Of a stretch of 64,000 bases of DNA, positions 41,868 to 50,750 are shown piece after piece. Numbering within the stretch: the stretch's first letter is position 1; each line of letters opens with the position of its first letter. The notes under the pieces are model-generated. The model made no database searches and was not told the origin of the DNA. It saw only the letters and a program-made list of their open reading frames with translations. Source of the stretch: Longimicrobium sp. (GTDB taxonomy: Bacteria > Gemmatimonadota > Gemmatimonadetes > Longimicrobiales > Longimicrobiaceae). The DNA lies in assembly GCA_036387335.1 (NCBI GenBank), contig DASVTZ010000157.1, positions 1 through 64,000 on the forward strand, written 5' to 3'. A program made the translations under genes and the position numbers.

Positions 41868-42074
41868 ATGCGTACCAGCGGAACCGTGAAGTGGTTCAAC
41901 GACAGCAAGGGCTTTGGCTTCATCACGCCGGACAATGGCGACAAGGACTGCTTCGTGCACCACTCCGCCATCCAGGCCCAGGGTTTCCGGACCCTCGCCG
42001 AGGGGCAGAAGGTCGAGTTCGACGTCGTCCAGGGCCAGAAGGGCCCCGCGGCTGAGAACGTCACCCCGGTCTGA
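41868..42074 (+). CDS. Cold-shock protein, CspA family
   Basis: The 68-residue product is a single cold-shock domain. The N-terminal [18 protein letters not shown] contains RNP1 (KGFGFI), and CFVHHSAIQ provides RNP2 (FVHHS). [21 protein letters not shown] closes the barrel. Such proteins bind single-stranded RNA and DNA and melt secondary structure. Its length is standard. The gene is monocistronic with its own promoter, a long leader and a terminator, the usual layout for csp genes. Confidence 0.95.
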   Translation: MRTSGTVKWFNDSKGFGFITPDNGDKDCFVHHSAIQAQGFRTLAEGQKVEFDVVQGQKGPAAENVTPV

Positions 42075-42111
42075 AGCACTTCCGTCGTCTTCGGACGAAG
42101 GCAGGGCAACG

Positions 42112-42146
42112 AGAAGGGCCGCTCCGAGAGGGGCGGCTCTTCTTGC
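42112..42146 (+). terminator. Terminator of the cold-shock gene
   Basis: AGAAGGGCCGCTCC (42112-42125) pairs with GGGGCGGCTCTTCT (42130-42143) with two wobble pairs around a GAGA tetraloop. It is followed by a T-rich stretch, about 37 nt after the stop codon. Confidence 0.78.
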
Positions 42147-42163
42147 GTGTGGGAAACAGCGGG

Positions 42164-42196
42164 GCTCACGCGGAGGCGCGGAGACGCAGAGGAGAG
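42164..42196. repeat. Solitary iterated-word arm (CGCGGAG type)
   Basis: This is a single left arm (CTCACGCGGAGGCGCGGAG and following) of the family seen at 13263 and 59140. No complementary right arm is found before the next gene. Confidence 0.6.
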
Positions 42197-42481
42197 GCCG
42201 CGGAGGCACGCGCTCTTTTTAGGCGCTCGCGTTTTACGGAACGCGGCAATGTGCGTCCAATTCCTGACCAGATCACGTAAGTAAAGATGGCGCAAGTGGT
42301 TAGATATGGAAGGTGGGTGGTGCCGTCTGATCGGCGTACAGTTCCGCCAGGTGTGGAGTGATCGTTATGTGATTGTGCCGCAACGGGTTGCGGTTTGTGG
42401 CCGCACGGTGCGCCGGTTGCCTTATGGAGGGCGTGCGGGACTCCCGCCTCCCCTGTTCGGTCACACCGTGCCGCCAAGATC
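42197..42481. other. Intergenic leader of the lipoprotein metallopeptidase gene
   Basis: I see no gene or convincing promoter pair here. The segment is less GC-rich than its surroundings up to about 42400 and includes a small hairpin (CCGCAACGGGTTGCGG, around 42380-42395). An open frame from 42395 adds only non-conserved residues to the downstream protein. Confidence 0.3.
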
Positions 42482-44626
42482 ATGCGCCACTTGCTCGCCA
42501 CACTCCGTTTCGGTATCGCCGCCACGCTCCTCGCCGGGTGCGGCAGCCCCACGGGTCCATCCAGCGCCGGCGGCGGCTCGGCTTCATCGCTGCGGCTGGA
42601 CCGGACGAACGTGGTGCTCGAGGCGCTCGGCGACAGCGCGGCACTGACGGCCATCCTGGACGGGCAGAGCACCCGCACCCCCGCGCTCTCGCTGCGCACT
42701 GAGGTGCGGCACCTGTCCGAGGCGGCGGTGCTGGATGCGGCGGCGCTCGCTCGCGGCGTCATCCTGGCCTCGGCGCCGGGATCGGCCACGCTGCAGGTGA
42801 CGGCGTTCGGATCGGCGCCGGCGGTGGTGACGGTGCAGGTGCGCCCGCGCAGGCCCGCCATCGTCGCGGCCAGCGCGAGCGCGATCGGCGACGGCGACAC
42901 GCTGCGGCTACGCGGCTACCGGATGGACGCGCTGGCGGCCGGCTCGGTGATGGTGGGCGGCACCCCGGCGCAGCTCGTGGGCGGCGACAGCGCGACGCTC
43001 CTCGTCACCCTCCCCTCGATGGATGCGCCGGACTGTTCCGCCGGGGCCACGCGCCAGCCGCTCCAGGTGCAGGGCGCCGACATGGCCGCCGGCATCGAAG
43101 TGCGCCGCCGCCGCCGCGGCGACGTGAAGCTGGCGGTCGGTCAGGCGCTCCAGCTAACCCCGCGCGCCGCGCACTGCCTCCTCCTGGCGCCGGAGCCGGG
43201 CGCGCGCTACGCCCTCGCCTTCGTCGACACGCGCCAGACGGCGCGCGCGCAGAGCGGGTACGAGGGCTACCTCAACGGCCCCGCGCGCTACACCGTCACC
43301 GTTCGCGGCGACGGAACCGCGGCTCGCGCATCCTCGCTCGCGCCGAGCTACTCGCACGCCCCCGCGCCCGAGCGGATGCGGTCGAGCCTCTCCGGCGCCG
43401 GCGCGGACGTCAGCGACCGCGATGCCCGCGTCTTCGCCCGCTCCACCCCCTGGCGCGTCGGCGACCGGTTCCGGGCGATGGACCCATCGGCCGACACGCT
43501 CCTCACCACCCGGGTCCTCGCCGTCTACGAAGGCGGCCTGGTGCTCGCCGCCGCCGAGGGGCAGACCGCGGACGGGGGCGTGGACGCGTGGCTGGCGCGC
43601 GCGGACAGCGCCCTCCGCTTCTTCGCCGCCGAGGGTGCGGGTATGTACCGCCGCGTCATCACCTCCAGCGCGCCTACCACAAGCGCCGGGTCGGGCCAGC
43701 TCCTGGTGCTGGCCGCGCGCGACAACTCCGCCTATCTGGGCTTCAGCGAGTCCGCCGAGGTGGACGGGCGCGTGCACTCCGTCACGCACCTCAACCTCGC
43801 CACGCCGCTGCCGAGCTCGGCCAGCGCGCTTCGCCTGATCTCGCACGAGATCGCGCACGCCTGGCAGGCGCAGTACGCCGCCGACACGCGCCCCGCCGGC
43901 GCGCACGAGTGGCAGACGGGCGCCACGTGGTCCATCGAGGGAACCGCCGACCTGCTGGGCTGGTGGCTCGTGGGCCGCTACCTGCGGATCGAGCCCAACT
44001 CCAACTGGGACTGGGCGCGCGCGGTGGAGCAGCCCGCGTCGGCGCCGTACGCCCTCCTCGCCGCCAGCACGCGCGACAACTTCTCGCAGGGGTACGCCAG
44101 CGCCGCGAGCTTCTGCCTTGACCTGGCCACGCGCATGGTGCGCGAGGGCGCCACGTGGGATGCCGCGCTGTCCTCGGTGGTGCGCGGCTCGCTGGACGGC
44201 TGGTACGGCTACTCGGCATCGGGCGCGAGACGCGAGGGGCTGGCCGCGCGCGTCCGCCCGCTGCTGGGCGCGGGCTGGGAGCCGGGGAGCGCCCTCCTCA
44301 CCTGGACCCTCAGCCAGGCCGTGGACGACGCCAGCGCGAGCGACGTCTTCCAGAACCGCGCCTTCCTGAGCGCCTCCTCCGGCCCCAACCCGACGCAGGG
44401 GTGGGGGGCCCCGGCCGTCCTCCGCACGGGCGGCACCGCCACCCGCGTCAACTACGGCGCCGTCGCCGAAGTCTGGGGCAACGCCGCCTCCGTCTCCCCC
44501 GTCTCCAGCAGCCCCAACTACCTCCTCATCGACGACGACGGCCAGGGCGGAGCCTACTCGCTGGCCGCCGCCTGGAACGGTTCGCCGCTGCCGAGCGTGG
44601 CGTGGGCGCTGGTGCGGTACAAGTAG
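42482..44626 (+). CDS. Lipoprotein with bacterial Ig-like repeats and a zinc metallopeptidase domain
   Basis: The 714-residue product starts with a lipoprotein signal (LRFGIAATLLAGC). The N-terminal third looks like an Ig-like module followed by an IPT/TIG-like segment (SASAIGDGDTLRLRGYRMD, VMVGGTPAQLVGGDSATLLVTLP). The central part leads to a gluzincin-type active site: HEIAH at residues 455-459 and Glu486 in WSIEGTADLLGWW, spaced as expected for a third zinc ligand. The C-terminal 200 residues are predicted mixed helix and strand. I can support an exported zinc peptidase at the cell surface or periplasm; the substrate and exact family are not recognised. A perfect terminator stem follows. 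Confidence 0.78.
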   Translation: MRHLLATLRFGIAATLLAGCGSPTGPSSAGGGSASSLRLDRTNVVLEALGDSAALTAILDGQSTRTPALSLRTEVRHLSEAAVLDAAALARGVILASAPGSATLQVTAFGSAPAVVTVQVRPRRPAIVAASASAIGDGDTLRLRGYRMDALAAGSVMVGGTPAQLVGGDSATLLVTLPSMDAPDCSAGATRQPLQVQGADMAAGIEVRRRRRGDVKLAVGQALQLTPRAAHCLLLAPEPGARYALAFVDTRQTARAQSGYEGYLNGPARYTVTVRGDGTAARASSLAPSYSHAPAPERMRSSLSGAGADVSDRDARVFARSTPWRVGDRFRAMDPSADTLLTTRVLAVYEGGLVLAAAEGQTADGGVDAWLARADSALRFFAAEGAGMYRRVITSSAPTTSAGSGQLLVLAARDNSAYLGFSESAEVDGRVHSVTHLNLATPLPSSASALRLISHEIAHAWQAQYAADTRPAGAHEWQTGATWSIEGTADLLGWWLVGRYLRIEPNSNWDWARAVEQPASAPYALLAASTRDNFSQGYASAASFCLDLATRMVREGATWDAALSSVVRGSLDGWYGYSASGARREGLAARVRPLLGAGWEPGSALLTWTLSQAVDDASASDVFQNRAFLSASSGPNPTQGWGAPAVLRTGGTATRVNYGAVAEVWGNAASVSPVSSSPNYLLIDDDGQGGAYSLAAAWNGSPLPSVAWALVRYK

Positions 44627-44740
44627 GGGTGTGGCTGGCGCATTCGGGACGCGTTGACAACGGGCGCGGACTATATCATCGTTGGTACAAGGGGCCTTCG
44701 GATTCGCGCCCGGCGACGGGTTCCCCGGAGGACATAGACG

Positions 44741-44774
44741 AGAGCGGGTTGGGTGAATTTACCCAACCCGCTCT
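44741..44774 (+). terminator. Perfect stem-loop terminator after the metallopeptidase gene
   Basis: AGAGCGGGTTGGGT (44741-44754) pairs perfectly with ACCCAACCCGCTCT (44761-44774) around a GAATTT loop. It lies between convergent genes and can act in both directions. Confidence 0.8.
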
Positions 44775-44827
44775 ATCTTCATAACTCAGTGCTTCGGCTA
44801 ACTGTTCAGGCCGGATCCTCTACGAAA

Positions 44828-45034
44828 CTAAGCCACCTTCCCACTGCGCACGCGTTTTCGGTGTAAACTCCTGCCGGTCGTGTCGAGATGCGGAAACTCG
44901 TACACGTTCTTCTTTGCGATGCCGAGCCGAACCATTTCGCGATAGAACTCTTCCATTTCGCGATATTCCGACTCCCCCGGGACAGAGCTCGCCTGCTGTG
45001 CCGCGATCTGGCGCAGTTGATCCACGAGAGTCAT
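44828..45034 (-). CDS. Small charged protein of unknown function, coupled to a Clp-fold protease
   Basis: The 68-residue product is mostly helical and charged. An N-terminal helix (TLVDQLRQIAAQQAS) is followed by a second one (EYREMEEFYREMVRLGIAKKN) and a basic tail (GRSLHRKRVRSGKV). I do not recognise it. AAGGAG stands 6 nt before the ATG and directly follows the stop of the upstream protease gene, so the two form an operon with a 10-nt gap. It could be a regulator, adaptor or substrate of the protease. Codon use and GC of this pair are visibly lower than in neighbouring genes. Confidence 0.65.
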   Translation of the reverse strand: MTLVDQLRQIAAQQASSVPGESEYREMEEFYREMVRLGIAKKNVYEFPHLDTTGRSLHRKRVRSGKVA

Positions 45035-45044
45035 CGAGATCTCC

Positions 45045-45908
45045 TTAGATTCGGCTGTGCATGAAAACGGGAAGCTCGATGCGCGCGATGTATTCGATCA
45101 TCAGATCGTTGTACGCACGAACCAATCCCTTCAGGGTCTCGTCCGCCGAGTAGTCCTCCACCTGGAGCCGAAGGTCACGCCGCACCGTTTCGATCCCCAA
45201 CATACGCTCGTGTGAGTGCCACTTCTTGTTACTTCCCAGGATACGCGCAATCTCTTCTGCCCGTTCGCGCTTCTCTTCTAGTGTAACCGGCTGGTGCAGC
45301 TTCTCGGGGGTGGTCTGGTGTACGGTCCAATCCTTGAACTTATACTCCACCAACCACTTCTTGAGAAGCGTAATCGTCAGGTCTCTCGCCTGCTCACACC
45401 GGCTGAGCGTGGCGAGATCCTGGCTCTGCAGAATCAGAAACTCGGCGCGGCTGATCTGCTGGGCCTGCGCTTTCTTGATCAGCTCCTCAACCTTGTCCAG
45501 ATAGCCCAGCGCGGGTACCCAGTCTTTCCCGTTAAAGACTTGGGGATCGATCGGCCCAAGTGAGGACGAATAATCCATGTAGATCTTGTCGCCCGACATA
45601 CAAAAGATCGTTCCTGCCGACATCGCGAAATCAGGCACGACGAAATACACTTCGGCGTAGTGGTGCCGGATGATCTCGACCATCTTCTCCACCATTTCGG
45701 CGCTACCGCCAGGGGTATTCAGCACCACGACGAGCCGGTCCCGTGCGGCGGGATCTGCCTTGAGGCGCTCAATGAAGTCCCTGAACACCTTTATGTAACC
45801 GGGGTTGATCTCTCCGAAGTAAAAGATGACATCCGCTTCGAAATGCTTCTCGAGCGCCGCAAGACGCTCGTTCAGCACTTCGGTGATCGTCACATCGAAG
45901 ATCGCCAT
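45045..45908 (-). CDS. Clp-fold serine protease of the SDH/SppA-like family
   Basis: The 287-residue protein has the ClpP/crotonase fold of the SDH-protease family. It opens with FDVTITEVLNERLAALEKHF, continues VVVLNTPGGSAEMVEKMVEI, and carries the nucleophile Ser in DFAMSAGTIFCMSGD, followed by YMDYSSSLGPIDPQV. A helical C-terminal region contains many Lys and Glu residues. Members are ClpP-like peptidases with poorly known substrates. The start is uncertain: an in-frame ATG at 46037 would add a hydrophobic stretch that could be a membrane anchor; neither start has a good ribosome binding site. GC content is lower than in the flanks (about 55% in one inspected line), suggesting acquisition by transfer. 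Confidence 0.78.
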   Translation of the reverse strand: MAIFDVTITEVLNERLAALEKHFEADVIFYFGEINPGYIKVFRDFIERLKADPAARDRLVVVLNTPGGSAEMVEKMVEIIRHHYAEVYFVVPDFAMSAGTIFCMSGDKIYMDYSSSLGPIDPQVFNGKDWVPALGYLDKVEELIKKAQAQQISRAEFLILQSQDLATLSRCEQARDLTITLLKKWLVEYKFKDWTVHQTTPEKLHQPVTLEEKRERAEEIARILGSNKKWHSHERMLGIETVRRDLRLQVEDYSADETLKGLVRAYNDLMIEYIARIELPVFMHSRI

Positions 45909-46136
45909 CTTCAATCTGGAGGAGGAGGACGGCTCGCGACCTGCTTGGAGTGCGAGGATAATCACGGCCTCTCCGGCGCACAAGCTGATCACCCCCGTTC
46001 CGCAAAACACCGCCAACATTGATACCGGACCGTACATCCACTGGCCGAATAGGCGTGCGGCAACCGCATCGGCTGAAGCTTGCCTGAGCGCATCATTTCG
46101 TCATGTGAATCCCGTTATGTGTTTTAAATGCCCAAA

Positions 46137-46189
46137 ACACGGAGGCACGGAGAAGAACATCTCTCCGTGCCTCCGCGTCTCCGCGTGAG
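46137..46189. repeat. Intergenic hairpin with iterated-word arms (CACGGAGG type)
   Basis: CACGGAGGCACGGAG (from 46138) pairs with CTCCGTGCCTCCG (46163-46175), and the right arm continues with CGTCTCCGCGTGAG. It lies just after the ettA stop codon and upstream of the protease gene on the same strand. The 45909-46212 interval otherwise shows only the possible N-terminal extension of the protease. Confidence 0.7.
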
Positions 46190-46212
46190 CCCTGCTGTTT
46201 GGGCCTCTGGGG

Positions 46213-47895
46213 TCAGGCCCGCACCAGCTTGCGGTAGCGGATGCGGTGCGGGATGTCGGCGTCGGCGCCGAGGCGGCGCTTCTTGTCGAGTTCGTATTCG
46301 CGGTAATTGCCCTCGAACCACACCACGTTGCTCTCGCCCTCAAAGGCGAGGATGTGCGTGGCGATGCGGTCCAAGAACCACCGGTCGTGGGAGATCACGA
46401 CGGCGCAGCCGGCGAAGTCCAGCAGCGCCTCTTCCAGCGCGCGCAGGGTGTCGACGTCCAGGTCGTTGGTGGGCTCGTCCAGGAGGATCAGGTTGCCGCC
46501 GGACTTGAGCACCTTGGCCAGGTGCACCCGGTTGCGCTCGCCGCCGGACAGGGTGCCCACCTTCTTCTGCTGGTCCGATCCCTTGAAGTTGAACCACGAG
46601 CAGTAGGCGCGCGCGTTCACCTTCACCTTGCCGAGCTCCAGCGTCTCCTGGCCGCCTGAGATCTCGTCGTAGACGGACTTGTCCGCGTTCAGGGTGTCGC
46701 GGCTCTGGTCCACGTAGGCCAGCTGCACGGTGGAGCCCACCTTGAGCGCGCCCGCGTCCGGCTGCTCGCCGCCGGTGATCATGCGGAAGAGCGTCGTCTT
46801 GCCGGCACCGTTGGGGCCGATCACGCCCACGATGCCGCCGCGCGGAAGGCGGAACTCCAGGTTGTCGATCAGCAGCTTGTCGCCGAACGCCTTCGTGAGG
46901 TGGTCGGCCACGACGACCTCTTCACCGAGGCGCGGGCCGGCGGGGATGATGATCTCGGCGGTGGAGGTGCGCTCGCGCTGGTCGGCGTTCAGCAGCTCTT
47001 CGTAGGCGGTGATGCGGGCCTTGCTCTTGGCCTGGCGCGCTCGCGGCGCCATCCGCACCCACTCCAGCTCGTGCTGAAGGGTGCGCTGGCGGGCGGAGGC
47101 GTGCTTCTCCTCCTTGGCCAGCCGCTCCTGCTTCTGCTCCAGCCACGAGGTGTAGTTGCCCTTCCACGGAATCCCCTCGCCGCGGTCCAGCTCCAGGATC
47201 CACTCGGCCACGTTGTCCAGGAAGTAGCGGTCGTGGGTGATGGCCACGATCGTCCCCTTGAACTCGGAGAGGTGGTGCTCCAGCCACGCCACCGACTCGG
47301 CGTCCAGGTGGTTGGTGGGCTCGTCGAGGAGGAGCATGTCCGGCTCTTCGAGGAGCACCTTGCAGAGCGCCACGCGGCGCCGCTCGCCGCCGGAAAGGTT
47401 GGTGACTTCCGCCTCGCCCGGGGGAAGGCGGAGGGCGTCCATGGCGATCTCGATCTTGCGGTCGAGCTCCCACAGGTTGCCGGCGTCGATCTGGTCCTGA
47501 AGCCGCGCCTGCTCCTCGATGAGCGCGTCCATGTCCGCGTTCTCGTCGCCGAACGAGTTGTTGACTTCCTCGTAGCGGCGGAGGACGTCGCGCTGGTGGC
47601 GGACGGCCTCTTCCACGTTGCCGCGCACGTCCAGCGACGCATCGAGCTGCGGCTCCTGCGCCAGGTAGCCGATGCGAGTGCCGGCGGCGGCCCACGCCTC
47701 GCCGATGAAGTCCTTGTCGACGCCGGCCATGATGCGCAGCAGCGTGCTCTTGCCGCTGCCGTTGGAGCCCACGACGCCGATCTTGGCGCCCGGATAGAAG
47801 GAGAGCCAGATCCCCTTGAGGATCTCGCGGCTGGGCGGGACCACCTTGCGGAGGTCCTTCATGACGTAGATGAACTTGCTCGTATCCAGACTCAT
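46213..47895 (-). CDS. ettA: Energy-dependent translational throttle protein EttA (ABC-F)
   Basis: The 560-residue protein contains two ABC ATPase domains without membrane segments, the ABC-F layout. The first has [21 protein letters not shown] and [11 protein letters not shown]; the second has [22 protein letters not shown] and [10 protein letters not shown]. The linker between them holds the P-site tRNA-interaction motif and the arm typical of EttA ([20 protein letters not shown]). EttA binds the ribosomal E site and gates entry into elongation according to the ADP/ATP ratio. Length and N-terminus ([15 protein letters not shown]) match the family. Confidence 0.95.
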   Translation of the reverse strand: MSLDTSKFIYVMKDLRKVVPPSREILKGIWLSFYPGAKIGVVGSNGSGKSTLLRIMAGVDKDFIGEAWAAAGTRIGYLAQEPQLDASLDVRGNVEEAVRHQRDVLRRYEEVNNSFGDENADMDALIEEQARLQDQIDAGNLWELDRKIEIAMDALRLPPGEAEVTNLSGGERRRVALCKVLLEEPDMLLLDEPTNHLDAESVAWLEHHLSEFKGTIVAITHDRYFLDNVAEWILELDRGEGIPWKGNYTSWLEQKQERLAKEEKHASARQRTLQHELEWVRMAPRARQAKSKARITAYEELLNADQRERTSTAEIIIPAGPRLGEEVVVADHLTKAFGDKLLIDNLEFRLPRGGIVGVIGPNGAGKTTLFRMITGGEQPDAGALKVGSTVQLAYVDQSRDTLNADKSVYDEISGGQETLELGKVKVNARAYCSWFNFKGSDQQKKVGTLSGGERNRVHLAKVLKSGGNLILLDEPTNDLDVDTLRALEEALLDFAGCAVVISHDRWFLDRIATHILAFEGESNVVWFEGNYREYELDKKRRLGADADIPHRIRYRKLVRA

Positions 47896-47971
47896 CGTAT
47901 CGAAAACAGGTTGAGGTAAGTCCTGATGGCACTGGTGCCGCATTTCGTGCCGCGCGGCACGCCCGCCTGGA

Positions 47972-49873
47972 TCAGGGGTCGCGCCGCACGCCGCCCGCGC
48001 GCGTGAACGCCGCGCGGCCGCCCACCACCGGCAGCGTGAACGACGTCCCCGCGAGATCCACGGTCAGCCGCGTGCCTGCCCGCGGCGAGAGGGTGAATTC
48101 CGGGTCGGTGGACATGATCATGATGCCCAACTGCCGCCCCGTGGGGATGACCTGGTCGTCCGGCTCCAGGTCGAACGTCAGGTCGTAGTACCGGCCCGGG
48201 ACGAGCGGCTCGCCGCGGCGCGTGGATGCGTAGATGCCGCCGCGCGTGAGCGATGCATGGTTCTGGATGTCGGCCCAGCCGCGCGTCACCACGCCCGCGC
48301 GGCCGGCGGCGCCGATCTCCGTCGCGTCGTAGGGCAGCGTCACCACCCACACGCTGAGATTGGCCGCGGGCCGGTCCACGGCGACGCGCACCGTCACGCG
48401 CGGCGTTCCCGAGATGTGCAGCGAATCGGCGAGCGGCGCCGTGGCGAAGAGGAGGCGATGGGCCGAGCGCGGCGCGCGGGCACTGGCGCTGCCGCTGACG
48501 GACGCGTCGTCGACGATGGAGTCGAGTCCCCGCGACGGCCGCAGGGCGAGGGCGGCGATGCCGTTGCCGCCATCCGTGGGATAGAGGACGACGGGCGCCG
48601 AGCCCGGCACCGGGAACGACGCAAAGGGAACAGGCGCGGGCATCCGCGCCCTCGGCCCGGCCGCGGTGCTCGAGACGATCCACACCGGCGGATCGCGCTG
48701 GACGCCGTTGTCCACGCCGTACAGGTAGTGCGTGAACCAGCGGTTCACCATCTCGAACGGCGGATCGCCCCCGTGGCCGCCCTGGTGGAGGTACATGGAG
48801 ACGGGCAGGCCGTTCGCCTTCATCGCCTCGTAGATCCGCACCGTGTGCGACGGCATGACGTTGAAGTCGTTGAGCCCGTGCGCCAGCAGCACCGCCGCCC
48901 TGATGTTCTTGACGTGCGGCAGCAGCTCGCGCGAGGCCCAGAAATCGTTGTAGTCGCCGCTCGCGCGGTCCTGCCCCGAGGCGAAGAGGCCGCCCTTTAC
49001 GATGCGGTCGCAGGTCGCGCGCATGGCGGTCGGGCCGCTGGCGACGAAGTCGTAGAGCACGTCCACGTCTTCGCCCAGATACCCGCCCGGCGAGCGCACC
49101 AGCCCGTTCGAACGGTAGTAGTGGTAGTACGACGTGTTCGCCGAGACCGGGACGACGACTTCGAGCCCCGCGACTCCCGTCGTGGCCGCGGCCAGCGGCA
49201 GGGTGCCCTCGTACGACGTGCCGATCATCCCCACCTTGCCGGTGGACCACGACGTCGCCGTCACCTGCTGCGTCCCCTCCGCGGTCGTGTAGCCTCTCGC
49301 GCGTCCGTTCAGCCAGTCGACGACGAACTTCATCGCCGTGCGCTCGGGCGTGTCGCCGATGGTCACGCACCCCTGGGAGCGGCCGGTGCCCGGCGCATCG
49401 GAATGCACCACCGCGAAGCCGCGCGGCACCCAGGTGCGCACGAGGTCGTTGGAGATGCGCGTGCGCTTGGGGTCGTGCGGCGGACCGGACATCGCGCCGC
49501 GCGCGGGCGAGGGCTGGCCGAGCTCCTGGCGCACGTCCCAGAACGCGAACGTGCGCGATACGCCGGCGTAGTAGGGGCTCGACCCGTACACGACCGGCAC
49601 CTTGAGGCCCTCGGTTTCCGTCTGGCGCGGCCGCGTCACGTCCACGTGCAGGCGGTCGTTGCGCCCGTCGCGGTCGGAGTCGAAGTCCGTCTCCACCCAG
49701 AGGTTCTGCCGGATCCACTGCGAGGAGTCGGCGAAGGCTGGGACGATCTGTGCCATGCCGTTCACGAAGACCGGCCCGGTCCGCGCGGTGCCCGGCGCCT
49801 GCGCGGCGAGCGTCGCGGTGCAGGCCAGCGTGAGCGCGAGGGCGATGGCGGCGCGCGAGCGTGGTTGGATCAT
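47972..49873 (-). CDS. Secreted Xaa-Pro dipeptidyl-peptidase/CocE-NonD-family hydrolase
   Basis: The 633-residue product has a signal peptide ([16 protein letters not shown]). An alpha/beta-hydrolase domain of the S15/CocE family follows, with the nucleophile Ser220 in [11 protein letters not shown], an early [16 protein letters not shown] segment, and catalytic Asp and His candidates in [14 protein letters not shown] and HQGGHGGDP. The C-terminal jelly-roll domain typical of the family starts near [13 protein letters not shown]. Substrates could be proline-containing peptides or esters. It is divergent in function from its neighbours and lies 76 nt upstream of ettA on the same strand. The next regulator (49973) is co-directional but unrelated. 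Confidence 0.88.
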   Translation of the reverse strand: MIQPRSRAAIALALTLACTATLAAQAPGTARTGPVFVNGMAQIVPAFADSSQWIRQNLWVETDFDSDRDGRNDRLHVDVTRPRQTETEGLKVPVVYGSSPYYAGVSRTFAFWDVRQELGQPSPARGAMSGPPHDPKRTRISNDLVRTWVPRGFAVVHSDAPGTGRSQGCVTIGDTPERTAMKFVVDWLNGRARGYTTAEGTQQVTATSWSTGKVGMIGTSYEGTLPLAAATTGVAGLEVVVPVSANTSYYHYYRSNGLVRSPGGYLGEDVDVLYDFVASGPTAMRATCDRIVKGGLFASGQDRASGDYNDFWASRELLPHVKNIRAAVLLAHGLNDFNVMPSHTVRIYEAMKANGLPVSMYLHQGGHGGDPPFEMVNRWFTHYLYGVDNGVQRDPPVWIVSSTAAGPRARMPAPVPFASFPVPGSAPVVLYPTDGGNGIAALALRPSRGLDSIVDDASVSGSASARAPRSAHRLLFATAPLADSLHISGTPRVTVRVAVDRPAANLSVWVVTLPYDATEIGAAGRAGVVTRGWADIQNHASLTRGGIYASTRRGEPLVPGRYYDLTFDLEPDDQVIPTGRQLGIMIMSTDPEFTLSPRAGTRLTVDLAGTSFTLPVVGGRAAFTRAGGVRRDP

Positions 49874-49972
49874 GTGCGGGTTTCTCTCTGAGTACACCGG
49901 CTCCCGTCGGGGCGGGGAACAAGATAGCGTGGCGGAGGGCAGGGCGGGAGGCGGGGCGTTGCCCCTGACGGT

Positions 49973-50611
49973 CTACGATCCGGCGGGGAGTGCCGGCGCG
50001 GCCAGGTACAGGGTCAGCGCGTGGGAGAGCTCGGCGGTGACGTCCAGGCCGTCGTCGGTCGGGCCGCCGAAGACGATCCTCTCCTGGAGCGTCGCGGCGG
50101 CCATGCGCATGGCGAAGCGCACGCGCGGCGGTGTGAGCGCCCCCCCGCGCGCGGCGAGTAGCTCCATGAGGCGATCGTACACGGCGTCGTTGAGCGCCGC
50201 GGCCCTGCGCCGGAAATCGGGGTCCTCGTGCGTGCGCGCGTAGAGGATGAGCGCCCGCAGGAGGGCGCGGTGCTCGTGGTATCCCCTCGCCATCCCCTCC
50301 ACGATGGCGCGGGTGAGCGCCTCGGGCGAGACTCCCTCCCACGCACCGTCGCGGAGCGCCTCGCGGTTGGACTCCGCCGCCCGTTCGAAGAAGCGCACGT
50401 ACACCGCGCGTAGGACCGCGTCCTTGTCCGCGAAGCGGCGGTACACGTTCCCGAGCGACATCCGCGCGCGCGCCGCGATCGCGCGCAGAGTGGCTGCCTC
50501 CGCGCCGCCCTCCGCGAGAAGCTCTTCGGCCGCGGCCAGCAGCCGTTCGACCGTGTCCTGGCTTCGCTCCTGAACGTAGGGCAGCGGACGATCCGAATCG
50601 GTGGATGGCAT
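49973..50611 (-). CDS. TetR/AcrR-family transcriptional regulator, divergent from an aspartyl protease
   Basis: The 212-residue protein has the TetR HTH (TVERLLAAAEELLAEGGAEAATLRAIAARA, then MSLGNVYRRFADKDAVL) and a helical effector domain. A near-perfect palindrome of TTGTGATC/GATCACAA half-sites lies 34 nt upstream of its start, in the region shared with the aspartyl protease gene. The regulator therefore probably represses itself and possibly the protease. No effector ligand can be deduced. Confidence 0.88.
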   Translation of the reverse strand: MPSTDSDRPLPYVQERSQDTVERLLAAAEELLAEGGAEAATLRAIAARARMSLGNVYRRFADKDAVLRAVYVRFFERAAESNREALRDGAWEGVSPEALTRAIVEGMARGYHEHRALLRALILYARTHEDPDFRRRAAALNDAVYDRLMELLAARGGALTPPRVRFAMRMAAATLQERIVFGGPTDDGLDVTAELSHALTLYLAAPALPAGS

Positions 50612-50644
50612 CGAACGCGGGGGCCAAGAGGTTGACGTCGGCCT

Positions 50645-50666
50645 ATTGTGATCTTATGATCACAAT
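50645..50666. promoter_or_regulatory. Palindromic operator in the TetR/aspartyl-protease intergenic region
   Basis: ATTGTGATC and GATCACAAT face each other across a TTAT spacer (9-4-9 perfect inverted repeat). A further half-site GATCACAT follows at 50678-50685. It lies between the divergent regulator (start 50611) and protease (start 50751). Confidence 0.75.
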
Positions 50667-50750
50667 GTGGTCGAGCGATCACATCAGCTTACCACGCCAT
50701 CCGGCTCGTGTCCACCGCACGGGCGTCCCCTCCTCTACCGGCACCCTCCC

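Noticed and set aside
44662-44690. A TTGACA near 44662 as a promoter
   Set aside because: The only -10-like sequence (TATATC) is about 12 nt away, too close for sigma70 spacing, and the next plus-strand gene is far off.
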